In this document: piece after piece, positions 44,623 through 54,312 of the stretch
Position numbering within the stretch: position 1 is the stretch's first letter
Layout: each line of letters opens with the position of its first letter
Source: Streptomyces sclerotialus
Lineage (GTDB): Bacteria; Actinomycetota; Actinomycetes; Streptomycetales; Streptomycetaceae
Length of the DNA: 64,000 nucleotides
Direction of reading: 5' to 3'
NCBI RefSeq assembly: GCF_040907265.1
Contig: NZ_JBFOHP010000002.1
Span: forward strand, 4,092,001-4,156,000
Notes under the pieces: generated by a model
Databases searched by the model: none
The model's input: the letters and a program-made list of their open reading frames with translations, nothing else
What the model was told of the DNA's origin: nothing
Made by a program: the position numbers and the translations under genes

Positions 44623-45794
44623 CAAGCCCCCTTCGCGGCCTGGAAGAGCTCCGATCGCGGGTCCTGGCCCGCGGTCGCCTGGCGATAGGCCTCCAGCGAC
44701 TCGCGTGCCTTGTCACCGAGGTCCTTGGGCACGACCACCTCGATGGTGACCAGGAGGTCGCCCCGGGTGCCGTCCTTGCGCGCCGCACCCTTGCCGCGGG
44801 CACGCATCGTCCTGCCGTTCGGCGTCCCGGCCGGTATTTTCAGGGTGACCGGCGGTCCGCCGAGGGTCGGGACCTTCACCTCGCCGCCGAGCGCGGCCTC
44901 CGGGAAGGTGACCGGCACGGTGACGGTGAGGTTGTCGCCCTTGCGCCCGAAGACCGGGTGCGCGTCGACGTGCACGACGACGTACAGGTCGCCGTTGGGC
45001 CCGCCGCGCTCGCCCGGCGCGCCCTTGCCGCGCAGCCGGATCCGCTGCCCGTCGGAGACGCCCGCGGGGATGCGCACCTGCATCGTGCGCGCGCTGGTGG
45101 CGCGTCCGCTGCCCTTGCACACGTCGCAGGGGTGCTCCGCGATCAGGCCGCGGCCCTTGCAGTCGGCGCACGGGTCGGTGAGCGAGAAGCCGCCGCCCGC
45201 GCCCCGGCTGACCTGCCCCGTACCCACGCAGGTCGGGCAGACCCGCGGGGTGCCGTTCTTGTCACCCGTACCGGAACAGGCCTTGCAGGGGGCCTGGCTG
45301 GACATCCGCAGCGGGACCGTGGCCCCGTCCACCGCCTCGGTGAAGCTGAGCGTCACCTCGGACTCGATGTCCTGGCCGCGGCGCGGCTGGGTACGCGTCC
45401 CCGCGCCGCCGCCCCGGTTGAACAGGCCGCCGAAGACGTCCCCGAGGCCGCCGCCGAACCCGCCGGCGCCGCCCTGCGCGCCCCCGAAGAGGTCACCCAG
45501 GTCGAAGTTGAAGCTGCCGCCGCCGGCGCCGCCGGGGCCGGCACGGAAGCCGCCGTTGCCGAACAGCGCCCGCGCCTCGTCGTACTCCTTGCGGCGCTTG
45601 GGGTCGCCCAGGACGTCGTTCGCCTCGGAGACCTCCTTGAAGCGCTCCTCGGCCTTGGGGTCGCCCTTGTTGGCGTCCGGGTGGTTCTCCCGGGCCAGCT
45701 TGCGGTACGCCTTCTTGATCTCGGCGTCGGTGGCGTCCTTCGGGACGCCGAGGACCTTGTAGTAGTCCTTCTCGACGAAGTCCTTGGTGCTCAT
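44622..45794 (-). CDS. dnaJ: Chaperone DnaJ (Hsp40)
   Basis: 390 residues, co-chaperone stimulating the DnaK ATPase. The J domain (residues 1-75) has the HPD motif in ENHPDANKG, then a Gly/Phe-rich linker (FGNGGFRAGPGGAGGG). The zinc domain has the four CxxCxGxG repeats CKACSGTG, CPTCVGTG, CADCKGRG and CDVCKGSG. The C-terminal substrate-binding domains follow (RIPAGVSDGQRIRLRGKG). It starts 39 nt after the grpE stop in the same operon. Confidence 0.98.
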   Translation of the reverse strand: MSTKDFVEKDYYKVLGVPKDATDAEIKKAYRKLARENHPDANKGDPKAEERFKEVSEANDVLGDPKRRKEYDEARALFGNGGFRAGPGGAGGGSFNFDLGDLFGGAQGGAGGFGGGLGDVFGGLFNRGGGAGTRTQPRRGQDIESEVTLSFTEAVDGATVPLRMSSQAPCKACSGTGDKNGTPRVCPTCVGTGQVSRGAGGGFSLTDPCADCKGRGLIAEHPCDVCKGSGRATSARTMQVRIPAGVSDGQRIRLRGKGAPGERGGPNGDLYVVVHVDAHPVFGRKGDNLTVTVPVTFPEAALGGEVKVPTLGGPPVTLKIPAGTPNGRTMRARGKGAARKDGTRGDLLVTIEVVVPKDLGDKARESLEAYRQATAGQDPRSELFQAAKGA

Positions 45795-45833
45795 CCCCGA
45801 CGTCCCTCCTCCCGTACTGTCCTGCTTCTCACG

Positions 45834-46478
45834 TCAGCCCTCGTCCGGGCCACCGCTCTCCTCGTCCGACTTCTCCTCGGACTTGGCGGGCTGTGCCCCC
45901 GGCTGGGGCTCGGCGACCGCGACCCGCGCAGGGCGAATCGTTCGCTCGCCGATCCGATACCCCGGCTGCAGGATCGCAACGCACGTCGTCTCCGTGACGT
46001 CCGGTGCGTACGAGTGCATCAGCGCCTCGTGGATCGTCGGGTCGAAGGGCTCGCCCTCCTTGCCGAACTGCTGCAGACCGAGCTTGGCCACGACCGTCTC
46101 GATCGACTCGCCGACCGACTTGAAGCCGCCGACCAGCTCGCCGTGCTCGCGGGCCCGGCCGATGTCGTCGAGGACCGGCAGGAGCTCGGACAGGAGGTTC
46201 GCCGCGGCGATCTCCTTGACCGTCACCCGGTCCCGCTCCACCCGCCGGCGGTAGTTCTGGTACTCGGCCTGCAGCCGCTGGAGGTCCGCGGTGCGCTCGT
46301 TCAGCGCGGTGCGCACCTGGTCCAGCTGGGCCGTCAGACCGACGTCCTGATTCGCGTCCCCGGCCGGGGCCGGGCCCGCCTTGTCGGCGGACCCGGCGCC
46401 CTGCGCCGCATCGTCAGGGGCTGCGGCGTCAGAGGGGACGTCAGGCTTCTCGTCAAAGCCCGGGGTCTCCTCCGTCAC
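45834..46478 (-). CDS. grpE: GrpE nucleotide exchange factor
   Basis: 214 residues. It releases ADP from DnaK. A disordered acidic N-terminus of about 45 residues is followed by a long coiled-coil helix ([33 protein letters not shown]) and the beta domain ([37 protein letters not shown]). An acidic disordered tail ends the protein. The GTG start overlaps the dnaK stop in GTGA, so translation is coupled. Confidence 0.97.
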   Translation of the reverse strand: MTEETPGFDEKPDVPSDAAAPDDAAQGAGSADKAGPAPAGDANQDVGLTAQLDQVRTALNERTADLQRLQAEYQNYRRRVERDRVTVKEIAAANLLSELLPVLDDIGRAREHGELVGGFKSVGESIETVVAKLGLQQFGKEGEPFDPTIHEALMHSYAPDVTETTCVAILQPGYRIGERTIRPARVAVAEPQPGAQPAKSEEKSDEESGGPDEG

Positions 46479-48331
46479 GCGGCACCGTCCTTCTTGGGCT
46501 TCTCGTCGTCCACGATCTCGGCGTCGACGACATCGTCCTCGGCCTTGGCCTGCTCGCCACCGGCGGCACCTTCGGCACCGCCCGCGGCCTGCGCGCCCTG
46601 GGCGTCGGCGTACATGGCCTGACCCAGCTTCTGCGAGACGGCCGCGACCTTCTCCGTGGCGGTACGGATCTCGGCCGTGTCCTCGCCCTTGAGCTTCTCC
46701 TTCAGCTCGCCGACGGCGGTCTCGACCTCGGTCTTCACCTCGGCGGGAACCTTCTCCTCGTTGTCCTTGAGGAACTTCTCCGTCTGGTAGACGAGCTGCT
46801 CGCCCTGGTTGCGGGTCTCGGCGGCCTCACGGCGCTTGTGGTCCTCGTCCGCGTAGCGCTCGGCCTCCTCGCGCATGCGGTCGACCTCTTCCTTCGGGAG
46901 CGAGGAGCCGCCGGTGACGGTCATCTTCTGCTCCTTGCCCGTGCCCAGGTCCTTCGCGGTCACGTGCATGATGCCGTTGGCGTCGATGTCGAAGGAGACC
47001 TCGATCTGCGGGACGCCACGCGGGGCCGGCGGCAGACCGGTCAGCTCGAACATGCCGAGCTTCTTGTTGTACGCCGCGATCTCGCGCTCGCCCTGGTAGA
47101 CCTGGATCTGCACGGAGGGCTGGTTGTCCTCGGCGGTGGTGAAGATCTCCGAACGCTTGGTCGGGATCGTCGTGTTCCGCTCGATGAGCTTGGTCATGAT
47201 GCCGCCCTTGGTCTCGATACCGAGGGACAGCGGGGTGACGTCCAGCAGCAGGACGTCCTTGACCTCACCCTTGAGGACACCGGCCTGCAGCGACGCGCCG
47301 ATGGCGACGACCTCGTCCGGGTTGACGCCCTTGTTGGCGTCCTTGCCGCCGGTCAGCTCCTTGACGAGCTCGGCGACGGCCGGCATACGGGTCGAACCGC
47401 CGACCAGGACCACGTGGTCGATCTCGGACAGCTGGATGCCGGCGTCCTTGATGACGTTGTGGAACGGGGTCTTGCAGCGGTCGAGCAGGTCGCTGGTGAG
47501 CTGCTGGAACTGCGAGCGCGTGAGCTTCTCGTCCAGGTGCAGCGGGCCCTCGGCCGAGGCGGTGATGTAGGGCAGGTTGATCGTCGTCTCGGTGGAGGAC
47601 GACAGCTCGATCTTCGCCTTCTCGGCGGCCTCGCGCAGGCGCTGGAGCGCCATCTTGTCCTTGGACAGGTCGACGCCGTGGCCGTTCTGGAACTGCTTGA
47701 CCAGGTAGTCGACGACGCGCTGGTCCCAGTCGTCACCACCGAGCTGGTTGTCACCGTTGGTGGCCTTCACCTCGACCACGCCGTCGCCGATCTCCAGCAG
47801 CGAGACGTCGAAGGTACCGCCACCGAGGTCGAAGACCAGGATGGTCTGGTCGTCCTTCTCCAGGCCGTACGCCAGCGCCGCGGAGGTGGGCTCGTTGACG
47901 ATGCGCAGGACGTTCAGGCCCGCGATCTCGCCGGCCTCCTTGGTGGCCTGCCGCTCGGAGTCGTTGAAGTACGCCGGGACGGTGATGACCGCGTCCGTGA
48001 CCTTCTCACCGAGGTAGGACTCCGCGTCGCGCTTCAGCTTCTGCAGGATGAACGCGGAGATCTGCTGCGGGTTGAAGTTCTTGTCGTCGATGTCCACCTT
48101 CCAGTCGGTGCCCATGTGGCGCTTGACCGACCGGATGGTCCTGTCGACGTTCGTGACCGCCTGACGCTTGGCGACCTCACCGACGAGCACCTCACCGTTC
48201 TTGGCGAAAGCGACGACGGACGGCGTGGTCCTGGCGCCCTCGGCGTTGGTGATGACGGTGGGCTCACCGCCTTCGAGAACACTGACGACGGAGTTCGTCG
48301 TGCCCAGGTCGATGCCGACCGCACGTGCCAT
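46475..48331 (-). CDS. dnaK: Chaperone DnaK (Hsp70)
   Basis: 618 residues. The ATPase domain starts [17 protein letters not shown], with [31 protein letters not shown] and [13 protein letters not shown]. The linker [16 protein letters not shown] leads to the substrate-binding domain and an Ala/Gly-rich C-terminus. ATG 48331 follows GGAGGAA; the extension to 48370 overlaps the operator region and is rejected. First gene of dnaK-grpE-dnaJ-hspR, behind two HAIR-like repeats. In Streptomyces DnaK also acts as HspR co-repressor. Confidence 0.98.
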   Translation of the reverse strand: MARAVGIDLGTTNSVVSVLEGGEPTVITNAEGARTTPSVVAFAKNGEVLVGEVAKRQAVTNVDRTIRSVKRHMGTDWKVDIDDKNFNPQQISAFILQKLKRDAESYLGEKVTDAVITVPAYFNDSERQATKEAGEIAGLNVLRIVNEPTSAALAYGLEKDDQTILVFDLGGGTFDVSLLEIGDGVVEVKATNGDNQLGGDDWDQRVVDYLVKQFQNGHGVDLSKDKMALQRLREAAEKAKIELSSSTETTINLPYITASAEGPLHLDEKLTRSQFQQLTSDLLDRCKTPFHNVIKDAGIQLSEIDHVVLVGGSTRMPAVAELVKELTGGKDANKGVNPDEVVAIGASLQAGVLKGEVKDVLLLDVTPLSLGIETKGGIMTKLIERNTTIPTKRSEIFTTAEDNQPSVQIQVYQGEREIAAYNKKLGMFELTGLPPAPRGVPQIEVSFDIDANGIMHVTAKDLGTGKEQKMTVTGGSSLPKEEVDRMREEAERYADEDHKRREAAETRNQGEQLVYQTEKFLKDNEEKVPAEVKTEVETAVGELKEKLKGEDTAEIRTATEKVAAVSQKLGQAMYADAQGAQAAGGAEGAAGGEQAKAEDDVVDAEIVDDEKPKKDGAA

Positions 48332-48350
48332 TTCGATTCCTCCAGCTGAC

Positions 48351-48423
48351 ATTGAGTGGAACTGGCTCAAGGGTGCACCAGAGACTTCCCGCTGTCAAAG
48401 GACCTGAGTCGGTTCCGCTCAAG
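48351..48423 (-). promoter_or_regulatory. dnaK operon promoter with two HAIR-like operators
   Basis: ATTGAGT-N7-GCTCAAG (48351-48371) and CCTGAGT-N7-GCTCAAG (48403-48423) flank TTGACA (48393-48398, minus strand) with CACCCT 17 nt downstream. This fits a vegetative promoter covered by HspR on both sides. Each HAIR copy departs from the consensus at one to three positions. Confidence 0.85.
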
Positions 48424-48687
48424 TCTCCTGCGGAAGTTCTGCGCACAGCGTTATAAGTGCAGGTCAGCGCGGTGTTCACGGGAAAGGGAAGCGTCTTCCG
48501 TCCGACGACGGGCGCGGCGCCGACACCCCCACCCTCCCCCGCGCGGACGTCCGGCGCATCTCCGGCGTGTCGCGTCCGCACCGGGGGCGTGGCTCTTACG
48601 GCACCCTTAGGCCACCCTCAGCGACACAGATCACCGCCGCAGCCGGTACAGGACGGCATGAATAGTGGGTACCCTCAGCACGGATTG

Positions 48688-48705
48688 ACTAAGTTACTGC
48701 TTAGT
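48688..48705. promoter_or_regulatory. Perfect inverted repeat upstream of Fe-S oxidoreductase
   Basis: ACTAAG-TTACTG-CTTAGT is a perfect 6+6 repeat overlapping TTGACT (48685-48690). It resembles a TetR-type operator on a promoter. It lies 67 nt before the oxidoreductase start, in a 440-nt divergent gap that is otherwise empty apart from the dnaK control region. Confidence 0.45.
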
Positions 48706-48772
48706 AGTTGCCCACCACGTCCCTCACAGAGACCTTCTGGATTCCCCGCTCACGCAGGCCCGAGGAGCCCCC

Positions 48773-51040
48773 ATGCAACTCGCCGCGATCATCGTGTCGC
48801 TGGTCCTAATCGCGGTCGGCGTCGCACTGTTCGGCCGCGCAATCGTGCAGATCTTCCGCTTCATGCGGCTCGGCCAGTCCGTACCCGCCGGCCTCCGGAC
48901 AGACGAGCCCGTGCAGCGCACCGTCACGGTGGTCAAGGAGTTCCTCGGCCATACCCGCATGAACAAGTGGGGCATCGTCGGCGCCGCGCACTGGTTCGTC
49001 GCGGTGGGCTTCTTCTCGCTGCTGCTGACGATCGTCAACGCCATCGGGCAGCTCTTCCAGGCCGACTGGCTCCTGCCCGTCATCGGTGAGTGGGCGCCGT
49101 ACAACGTCTTCGTCGAGTTCATCGGCACGATGACGGTGCTCGGCATCCTGGTGCTGATCGTCATCCGGCAGCTGAGCAGGCCGGGCGGCGCGGGCCGCAA
49201 GTCCCGCTTCGCGGGCTCCAACTTCGGCCAGGCGTACTTCGTCGAGGCCGTCATCCTCATCGTCGGCGTCTGCATCTTCATGCTGCACGCGCTGGAGGGC
49301 GCCCAGCACCACGTGGACGGCTACGAGGCCTCGTTCTTCATCTCGTACCCGGTGGTCGCGTGGCTGGAGGGCATGGACGTCTCGACGCTCCAGAACCTCA
49401 CCTACTTCTTCGCGGGCCTGAAGATCGCGACCTCCTTCATCTGGATGATCACGGTCGCGCTCAAGACCGACATGGGTGTCGCCTGGCACCGCTTCCTGGC
49501 CTTCCCCAACATCTGGTTCAAGCGTGAGGCGGACGGCGACGTCGCGCTCGGCGCGCTGCAGCCGATGACGTCCGAGGGCAAGGAGATCGACTTCGAGGAC
49601 CCGGGCGAGGACGACCAGTTCGGCGTCTCCCAGATCGAGCACTTCTCCTGGAAGGGCCTGCTGGACTTCTCCACCTGCACCGAGTGCGGCCGCTGCCAGT
49701 CGCAGTGCCCCGCGTGGAACACCGGCAAGCCGCTCTCCCCGAAGCTCATGATCATGGCGCTGCGCGACCACGCGCACGCCAAGGCCCCGTACCTCCTCGC
49801 CGGTGGCGGCAAGGACATGGAGGGCAACGAGAAGGCGTCCGAGGAGCAGCTGACGGACGTGCCCAAGGAGGCGCTGGCCGAGGCCGAGCGCCCGCTGGTC
49901 GGCACCCTCGAAGAGAACGGTGTCATCGACCCGGACGTGCTGTGGTCCTGCACCACCTGCGGCGCCTGCGTCGAGCAGTGCCCGGTCGACATCGAGCACA
50001 TCGACCACATCGTCGACATGCGCCGCTACCAGGTCATGATCGAGTCCTCGTTCCCGTCCGAGGCGGGCACGATGCTGAAGAACCTGGAGAAGAAGGGCAA
50101 CCCCTGGGGCCTGGCCAAGAAGCAGCGGCTCGCCTGGACCAAGGAGGTCGACTTCGAGGTCCCGGTCGTCGGCAAGGACGTCGAGGACCTCACCGAGGTC
50201 GACTACCTGTACTGGGTCGGCTGCGCCGGCGCCCTGGAGGACCGCGCCAAGAAGACCACCAAGGCCTTCGCCGAGCTGCTGCACATCGCGGGCGTCAACT
50301 TCGCCATCATGGGCGGCGACGAGAAGTGCACCGGTGACTCCCCGCGCCGTCTGGGCAACGAGTTCCTCTTCCAGCAGCTGGGCGCGGAGAACGTCGCCAC
50401 GCTGAACGCGGCCTTCGGCGAGGACGACGAGGACCCGGAGACCAGGAAGCCGAAGTCCAAGAAGAAGATCGTCGCGACCTGCCCGCACTGCTTCAACACG
50501 ATCGCGAACGAGTACCCGCAGCTGGGCGGCGAGTACGAGGTCATCCACCACACGCAGCTGCTCCAGCACCTCATCGACGAGGGCCGCCTCACCCCCGTCA
50601 CCCCGGTCGAGGGTCTGATCACCTACCACGACCCCTGCTACCTGGGCCGCCACAACAAGGTCTACACGCCGCCGCGCGAGATCATCGCCAAGGTGCCCGG
50701 CCTGCGGAACGAGGAGATGCACCGCCACAAGGAGCGCGGCTTCTGCTGCGGCGCCGGCGGCGCCCGGATGTGGATGGAGGAGCGGATCGGCAAGCGCATC
50801 AACAACGAGCGCGTCGACGAAGCCCTGTCCCTCAACCCGGACATCGTCTCCACCGCCTGCCCGTTCTGCCTGGTCATGCTGACCGACTCGGTCAACGGCA
50901 AGAAGAACGACGGCAAGGTCAGCGAGAACGTCCAGGTCGTCGACGTGGCCCAGCTGCTGCTGGACTCCGTCAAGACCCCGGCCGACCCGGCCGGCGAGGA
51001 GGAGCCCGCCGACGAGCCGGAGCCCGAGCCGGCGAAGTAA
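48773..51040 (+). CDS. Membrane Fe-S oxidoreductase (heterodisulfide-reductase-like)
   Basis: 755 residues. The N-terminal 230 residues hold five to six membrane helices (LAAIIVSLVLIAVGVALFG; AAHWFVAVGFFSLLLTIVNA and more) of the nitrate-reductase-gamma type, with His residues for heme. Two ferredoxin motifs, CTECGRCQSQCP and CTTCGACVEQCP, follow. Two CCG-type domains end the protein (WVGCAG; CPHCFN; YHDPCYLGRHN; CCGAGGARMW). Such proteins pass electrons between quinone or heme and a soluble partner such as an acyl-CoA dehydrogenase or electron-transfer flavoprotein; the partner is not encoded nearby. Acidic tail. Confidence 0.93.
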   Translation: MQLAAIIVSLVLIAVGVALFGRAIVQIFRFMRLGQSVPAGLRTDEPVQRTVTVVKEFLGHTRMNKWGIVGAAHWFVAVGFFSLLLTIVNAIGQLFQADWLLPVIGEWAPYNVFVEFIGTMTVLGILVLIVIRQLSRPGGAGRKSRFAGSNFGQAYFVEAVILIVGVCIFMLHALEGAQHHVDGYEASFFISYPVVAWLEGMDVSTLQNLTYFFAGLKIATSFIWMITVALKTDMGVAWHRFLAFPNIWFKREADGDVALGALQPMTSEGKEIDFEDPGEDDQFGVSQIEHFSWKGLLDFSTCTECGRCQSQCPAWNTGKPLSPKLMIMALRDHAHAKAPYLLAGGGKDMEGNEKASEEQLTDVPKEALAEAERPLVGTLEENGVIDPDVLWSCTTCGACVEQCPVDIEHIDHIVDMRRYQVMIESSFPSEAGTMLKNLEKKGNPWGLAKKQRLAWTKEVDFEVPVVGKDVEDLTEVDYLYWVGCAGALEDRAKKTTKAFAELLHIAGVNFAIMGGDEKCTGDSPRRLGNEFLFQQLGAENVATLNAAFGEDDEDPETRKPKSKKKIVATCPHCFNTIANEYPQLGGEYEVIHHTQLLQHLIDEGRLTPVTPVEGLITYHDPCYLGRHNKVYTPPREIIAKVPGLRNEEMHRHKERGFCCGAGGARMWMEERIGKRINNERVDEALSLNPDIVSTACPFCLVMLTDSVNGKKNDGKVSENVQVVDVAQLLLDSVKTPADPAGEEEPADEPEPEPAK

Positions 51041-51059
51041 CCGCCACGCACGTCCCTCC

Positions 51060-51094
51060 GACGGCCGGTCCCGCCTCGCGCGGGGCCGGCCGTC
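51060..51094 (+). terminator. Terminator after Fe-S oxidoreductase gene
   Basis: GACGGCCGGTCCCGC pairs with GCGGGGCCGGCCGTC, 15 bp with one G-T pair and a 5-nt loop, 20 nt after the stop. Confidence 0.85.
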
Positions 51095-51231
51095 GCCGTT
51101 CACCTCCCGTCCGGCCGCCCCGCCCCGGCCCTCCGCACGCCGGTGTCCAAAACCGGACGAACGTACGGGCGCACGACGTATGTCCGTGCCACCATGAGGC
51201 GCCGGATACGGATGGGGCGCTGGGGGGCGAA

Positions 51232-52560
51232 GTGCGGTACCGGGGGTCACGAGCGGCACGGGCGGCAGGAGCCGGACTGTGCTGCGCACTGCTTGCGGCC
51301 GGCTGCGGCCTGCTCCCGGCGGGCGGCGGGGACACCCGGACCACGGGCCGGCACGCCGCTTCCGGCCCGCCGCCCCGGCCCGTCCCGCACGGCAAGGGCA
51401 GCGGAACCGCCACCGACTTCAACGGGGACGGCCACCCCGACCTGGTGCTCGACTCGCTGCTCAACCCCGACGACAGCCACGACGACGACCCCGGTATCGG
51501 CATCGTCTACGGCTCGGACCTAGGCCTCGACCCGGCTGTCCGGCAGCTTCTCACCCCGGCCCGGCACGCCGCGCCCACGGGGGGCGTGGAACCGGCCGTG
51601 TTCGACGCAGAGGCCGCCTGCGACCTGGACGGCGACGGCTTCACCGACCTCGTGGTCAGCACGGACCCGCCGTACGACGGCCAGGGGCGCCCGCCGGTCC
51701 CCGTACAGATCCTGTTCGGCTCCCCCGGAGGACTCACCGCGCGCGCCGTGAAGCTGCGCATCCCCGACCGGGCCAGGTTCGGCAACGAGTGGCCCGACCA
51801 GCCGGTCTGCGGCGACTTCGACGGCGACGGCGCGCAGGACCTGGCGGTCACCGCGTCCGGGCCCCGGGCCAGCTTCCTGCGCGGCCCGTTCACGCGGAAG
51901 GGCGCGCCCAAGGGGGCCGGCGCGCCGCTGGACGTGCCCGGGACGGTGCTCGCCGGGCTGCCGTCCCCGGTCGACGTGGACCGCGACGGCGCCGACGACC
52001 TGCTCGTACGGTCCGGGGCCGTGGGCCGCGGCGCGCCGGGCCGGCTGGCGCTGGGCGGCACGCGGGGGCCGGACACGGCGGGCGCCGCGCTGCCGGCGGG
52101 GTACGAGGCGGCGTTCGGCCGGTTCGACGGCGGCGTTTCGGTCGACGCGGCGGTCGCCGGAGGCGGCCGGCTCGCCGTGCGGTACGGCATCGGTACGGCG
52201 GCACCGCGGAGCGCGTCCGTCCAGGTGGCGGGGCGGTCGGTGGCCGCGGGGGACGTCACGGGCGACGGCCGTACGGACCTCGTCGTGTCCGGCGGCACGA
52301 CGCGCCCCGTGCTCCTGCCCGGCTCGGCCACCGGACTCCGCGCGGACCGGAGACAGGACGTACCGAAGGCCCCCGGCATGCCGGCCGGCGCCCGCCCGAC
52401 GGTGCTCCGGCTGGCCGACTACGACCACGACGGCCGGGCCGACCTGGTTCTCCGCACCGTCTCGGACGACCGGGACACGGTCACGGTGCACCGGGGGACG
52501 GCCGCGGGCTTCGCGGACGAGCCGGCGGTGTCGTTCAGCACGGCGGCCTTCACCGAGTGA
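51232..52560 (+). CDS. FG-GAP/VCBS repeat lipoprotein
   Basis: 442 residues from GTG 51232. The signal peptide ends in a lipobox LLAAGC (Cys at about residue 25), so the mature protein is anchored to the outer face of the membrane. The body contains about six integrin-type calcium-binding repeats, for example DFNGDGHPDLVLD, DLDGDGFTDLVVS, DFDGDGAQDLAVT, DVTGDGRTDLVVS and DYDHDGRADLVLR, which should form a beta-propeller. Related to the adjacent secreted protein but diverged. Ligand unknown. Confidence 0.88.
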   Translation: MRYRGSRAARAAGAGLCCALLAAGCGLLPAGGGDTRTTGRHAASGPPPRPVPHGKGSGTATDFNGDGHPDLVLDSLLNPDDSHDDDPGIGIVYGSDLGLDPAVRQLLTPARHAAPTGGVEPAVFDAEAACDLDGDGFTDLVVSTDPPYDGQGRPPVPVQILFGSPGGLTARAVKLRIPDRARFGNEWPDQPVCGDFDGDGAQDLAVTASGPRASFLRGPFTRKGAPKGAGAPLDVPGTVLAGLPSPVDVDRDGADDLLVRSGAVGRGAPGRLALGGTRGPDTAGAALPAGYEAAFGRFDGGVSVDAAVAGGGRLAVRYGIGTAAPRSASVQVAGRSVAAGDVTGDGRTDLVVSGGTTRPVLLPGSATGLRADRRQDVPKAPGMPAGARPTVLRLADYDHDGRADLVLRTVSDDRDTVTVHRGTAAGFADEPAVSFSTAAFTE

Positions 52561-52735
52561 ACGCGGCGCCGGGGGCTCGGCGCGGGAGTGCGGCGTGCAA
52601 CCCTCACGCCCCTTCGCGGGTCTTGTGATCGCCAACTGCCGCTGAATTCCCAAGAAACGACCGGTGACGGACGACGGTGGACGGCCTTCATCCGGACGGG
52701 ACGCGCGAGCGTCCCGCATGCAGCAGGAGAACAGC

Positions 52736-54193
52736 GTGCCCAAGCACCTTCGTACGGCCCTGGCCGCCGCGGCAGCCGCGGCCCTGACCGGCGGTCTGCT
52801 CACCCTCTCCACCGCCCCCGCTGCCGCCGCCGGCAGCGGCCTGCAGGGCGACTTCAACGGCGACGGTTACCGCGATCTCGCCGTGGCGGCCCCCGCCGCC
52901 ACCGTCGCCGGCCACAAGAACGCCGGTGCGGTCACCGTCCTGTACGGCTCGGCCGACGGCGTGTCCGCCGCCCGGCACGCCACCTTCACCCAGAACACCG
53001 CGGGAGTACCGGGCGCGGCGGAGACCGACGACTGGTTCGGCCTTGCCCTCTCGGCGGGCGACTTCAACTCCGACGGCTACGCGGACCTCGCCGTCGGTGC
53101 CCCCTGCGAGGACGTCTCGGGCGACACGGACGGCGGCACCGTGCAGATCCTGTGGGGCTCGGCGTCCGGCATATCGCGTGCCGCCACGGTCCCCGACCCG
53201 GCCCCGACGAAGCACGACTCCTTCGGCAACGCGCTGGCCGCTGGCGACTTCGACGGCGACAAGAAGGCGGACCTGGCCGTCGGCACCACGGCGGCGACCC
53301 TCCGCGTCCTCAAGGGCGGCTTCAGCACGTCGGGCGTCCCGGCCGCCAAGTCGGCCGTCACCCTCCCGATCCTCAGCGGCTCCGACGCCGGGATCTTCCG
53401 CCTCACCGCGGGTCAGGTCAACGGTGACGGCCGCACGGACCTGGTCGTCGACGGCTTCCAGGACACCCCGCAGGGCGAGAACTACTACAACGCCAACTAC
53501 TTCCTGCCCGGCTCGTCCTCCGGCCCCTCCGGCTCCGGCATGCGCAAGCTGCCCGCCGGCCTGATCACCGCCATCGGGGACACGGACGGCGACGGGTACG
53601 GCGACCTGGTCACCGGCGTGCACTGGGACGACACCGTGCCCGGGAGCACGAAGGGCGGCAAGGTCAACGTCATCTACGGCTCGGCGAGCGGGCCCACCAC
53701 CCGGATGGACACCATCACCCAGGAGACCGGCGCCGTGCCCGGCAACTCCGAGCGCGGTGACGTCTTCGGGTACGGGGTCTCACTCGGCGACATCGACGGC
53801 GACGGCAGGCAGGACCTGGCCATCGGCTCGGGCGGCGAGGACATCGACGGCGTCACCGACACCGGCGCGGTCACCGTGCTGCGCGGCTCCGCCTCCGGCA
53901 TCGACACCGCCCATGGCGTGCAGTACTTCCACCAGGACGTCCCGGGCGTCCCCGGCACCTCCGAGACCAGCGACTTCTTCGGCGGCGAGGTCTTCCTCTC
54001 CGACGTCGACGGGGACGGCAAGGCCGACCTGACCGTCGGCGCGGGCTACGAGAACGACGGCAACGGCTCGGTCGTCTCCCTGCCGTCCGACGGCACCCGC
54101 ATCGGGACCACCGGCGCCCGCTCGGTCTCCCCGAGCGCGGTCGGCGTGCCCACCACGGGCCGACCGCAGTTCGGTGCTTTCCTGGCCGGCTGA
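52736..54193 (+). CDS. Secreted FG-GAP repeat (integrin alpha-like) protein
   Basis: 485 residues from GTG 52736 (GGAG 7 nt upstream; ATG 52718 is possible). A Sec signal peptide (TALAAAAAAALTGGLLTLS, cleavage near APAAAA) is followed by seven calcium-binding repeats such as DFNGDGYRDLAVAAP, DFNSDGYADLAVGAP, DTDGDGYGDLVTGV, DIDGDGRQDLAIGSG and DVDGDGKADLTVGA. Each unit also has a GAVTVLYGS strand, as in integrin alpha propellers. No membrane anchor, so it is probably released or wall-associated. Tandem with the FG-GAP lipoprotein gene. Confidence 0.92.
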   Translation: MPKHLRTALAAAAAAALTGGLLTLSTAPAAAAGSGLQGDFNGDGYRDLAVAAPAATVAGHKNAGAVTVLYGSADGVSAARHATFTQNTAGVPGAAETDDWFGLALSAGDFNSDGYADLAVGAPCEDVSGDTDGGTVQILWGSASGISRAATVPDPAPTKHDSFGNALAAGDFDGDKKADLAVGTTAATLRVLKGGFSTSGVPAAKSAVTLPILSGSDAGIFRLTAGQVNGDGRTDLVVDGFQDTPQGENYYNANYFLPGSSSGPSGSGMRKLPAGLITAIGDTDGDGYGDLVTGVHWDDTVPGSTKGGKVNVIYGSASGPTTRMDTITQETGAVPGNSERGDVFGYGVSLGDIDGDGRQDLAIGSGGEDIDGVTDTGAVTVLRGSASGIDTAHGVQYFHQDVPGVPGTSETSDFFGGEVFLSDVDGDGKADLTVGAGYENDGNGSVVSLPSDGTRIGTTGARSVSPSAVGVPTTGRPQFGAFLAG

Positions 54194-54300
54194 CCCGCGC
54201 GCTCCTCGCTCCCCGCCGGGAACCCCCTAGGGGATGTCACAGGTCGGCAGCAATGCCCGTCCTGTCCGCTCTCTCCCGCCTGCGAACCGCCGGGACCAGG

Positions 54301-54306
54301 TACGTT
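54301..54306 (+). promoter_or_regulatory. Leaderless -10 element of Yip1 gene
   Basis: TACGTT lies exactly 6 nt before GTG 54313, which supports that start. Confidence 0.5.
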
Positions 54307-54312
54307 CGAACC

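Noticed and set aside
46838..48349. Plus-strand open frame of about 500 codons opposite dnaK
   Set aside because: Shadow of dnaK, without recognisable domains.
48806..51289. Minus-strand open frame of about 800 codons opposite the Fe-S oxidoreductase
   Set aside because: The opposite strand encodes two ferredoxin motifs and CCG domains; this frame is low in complexity and has no ribosome site.
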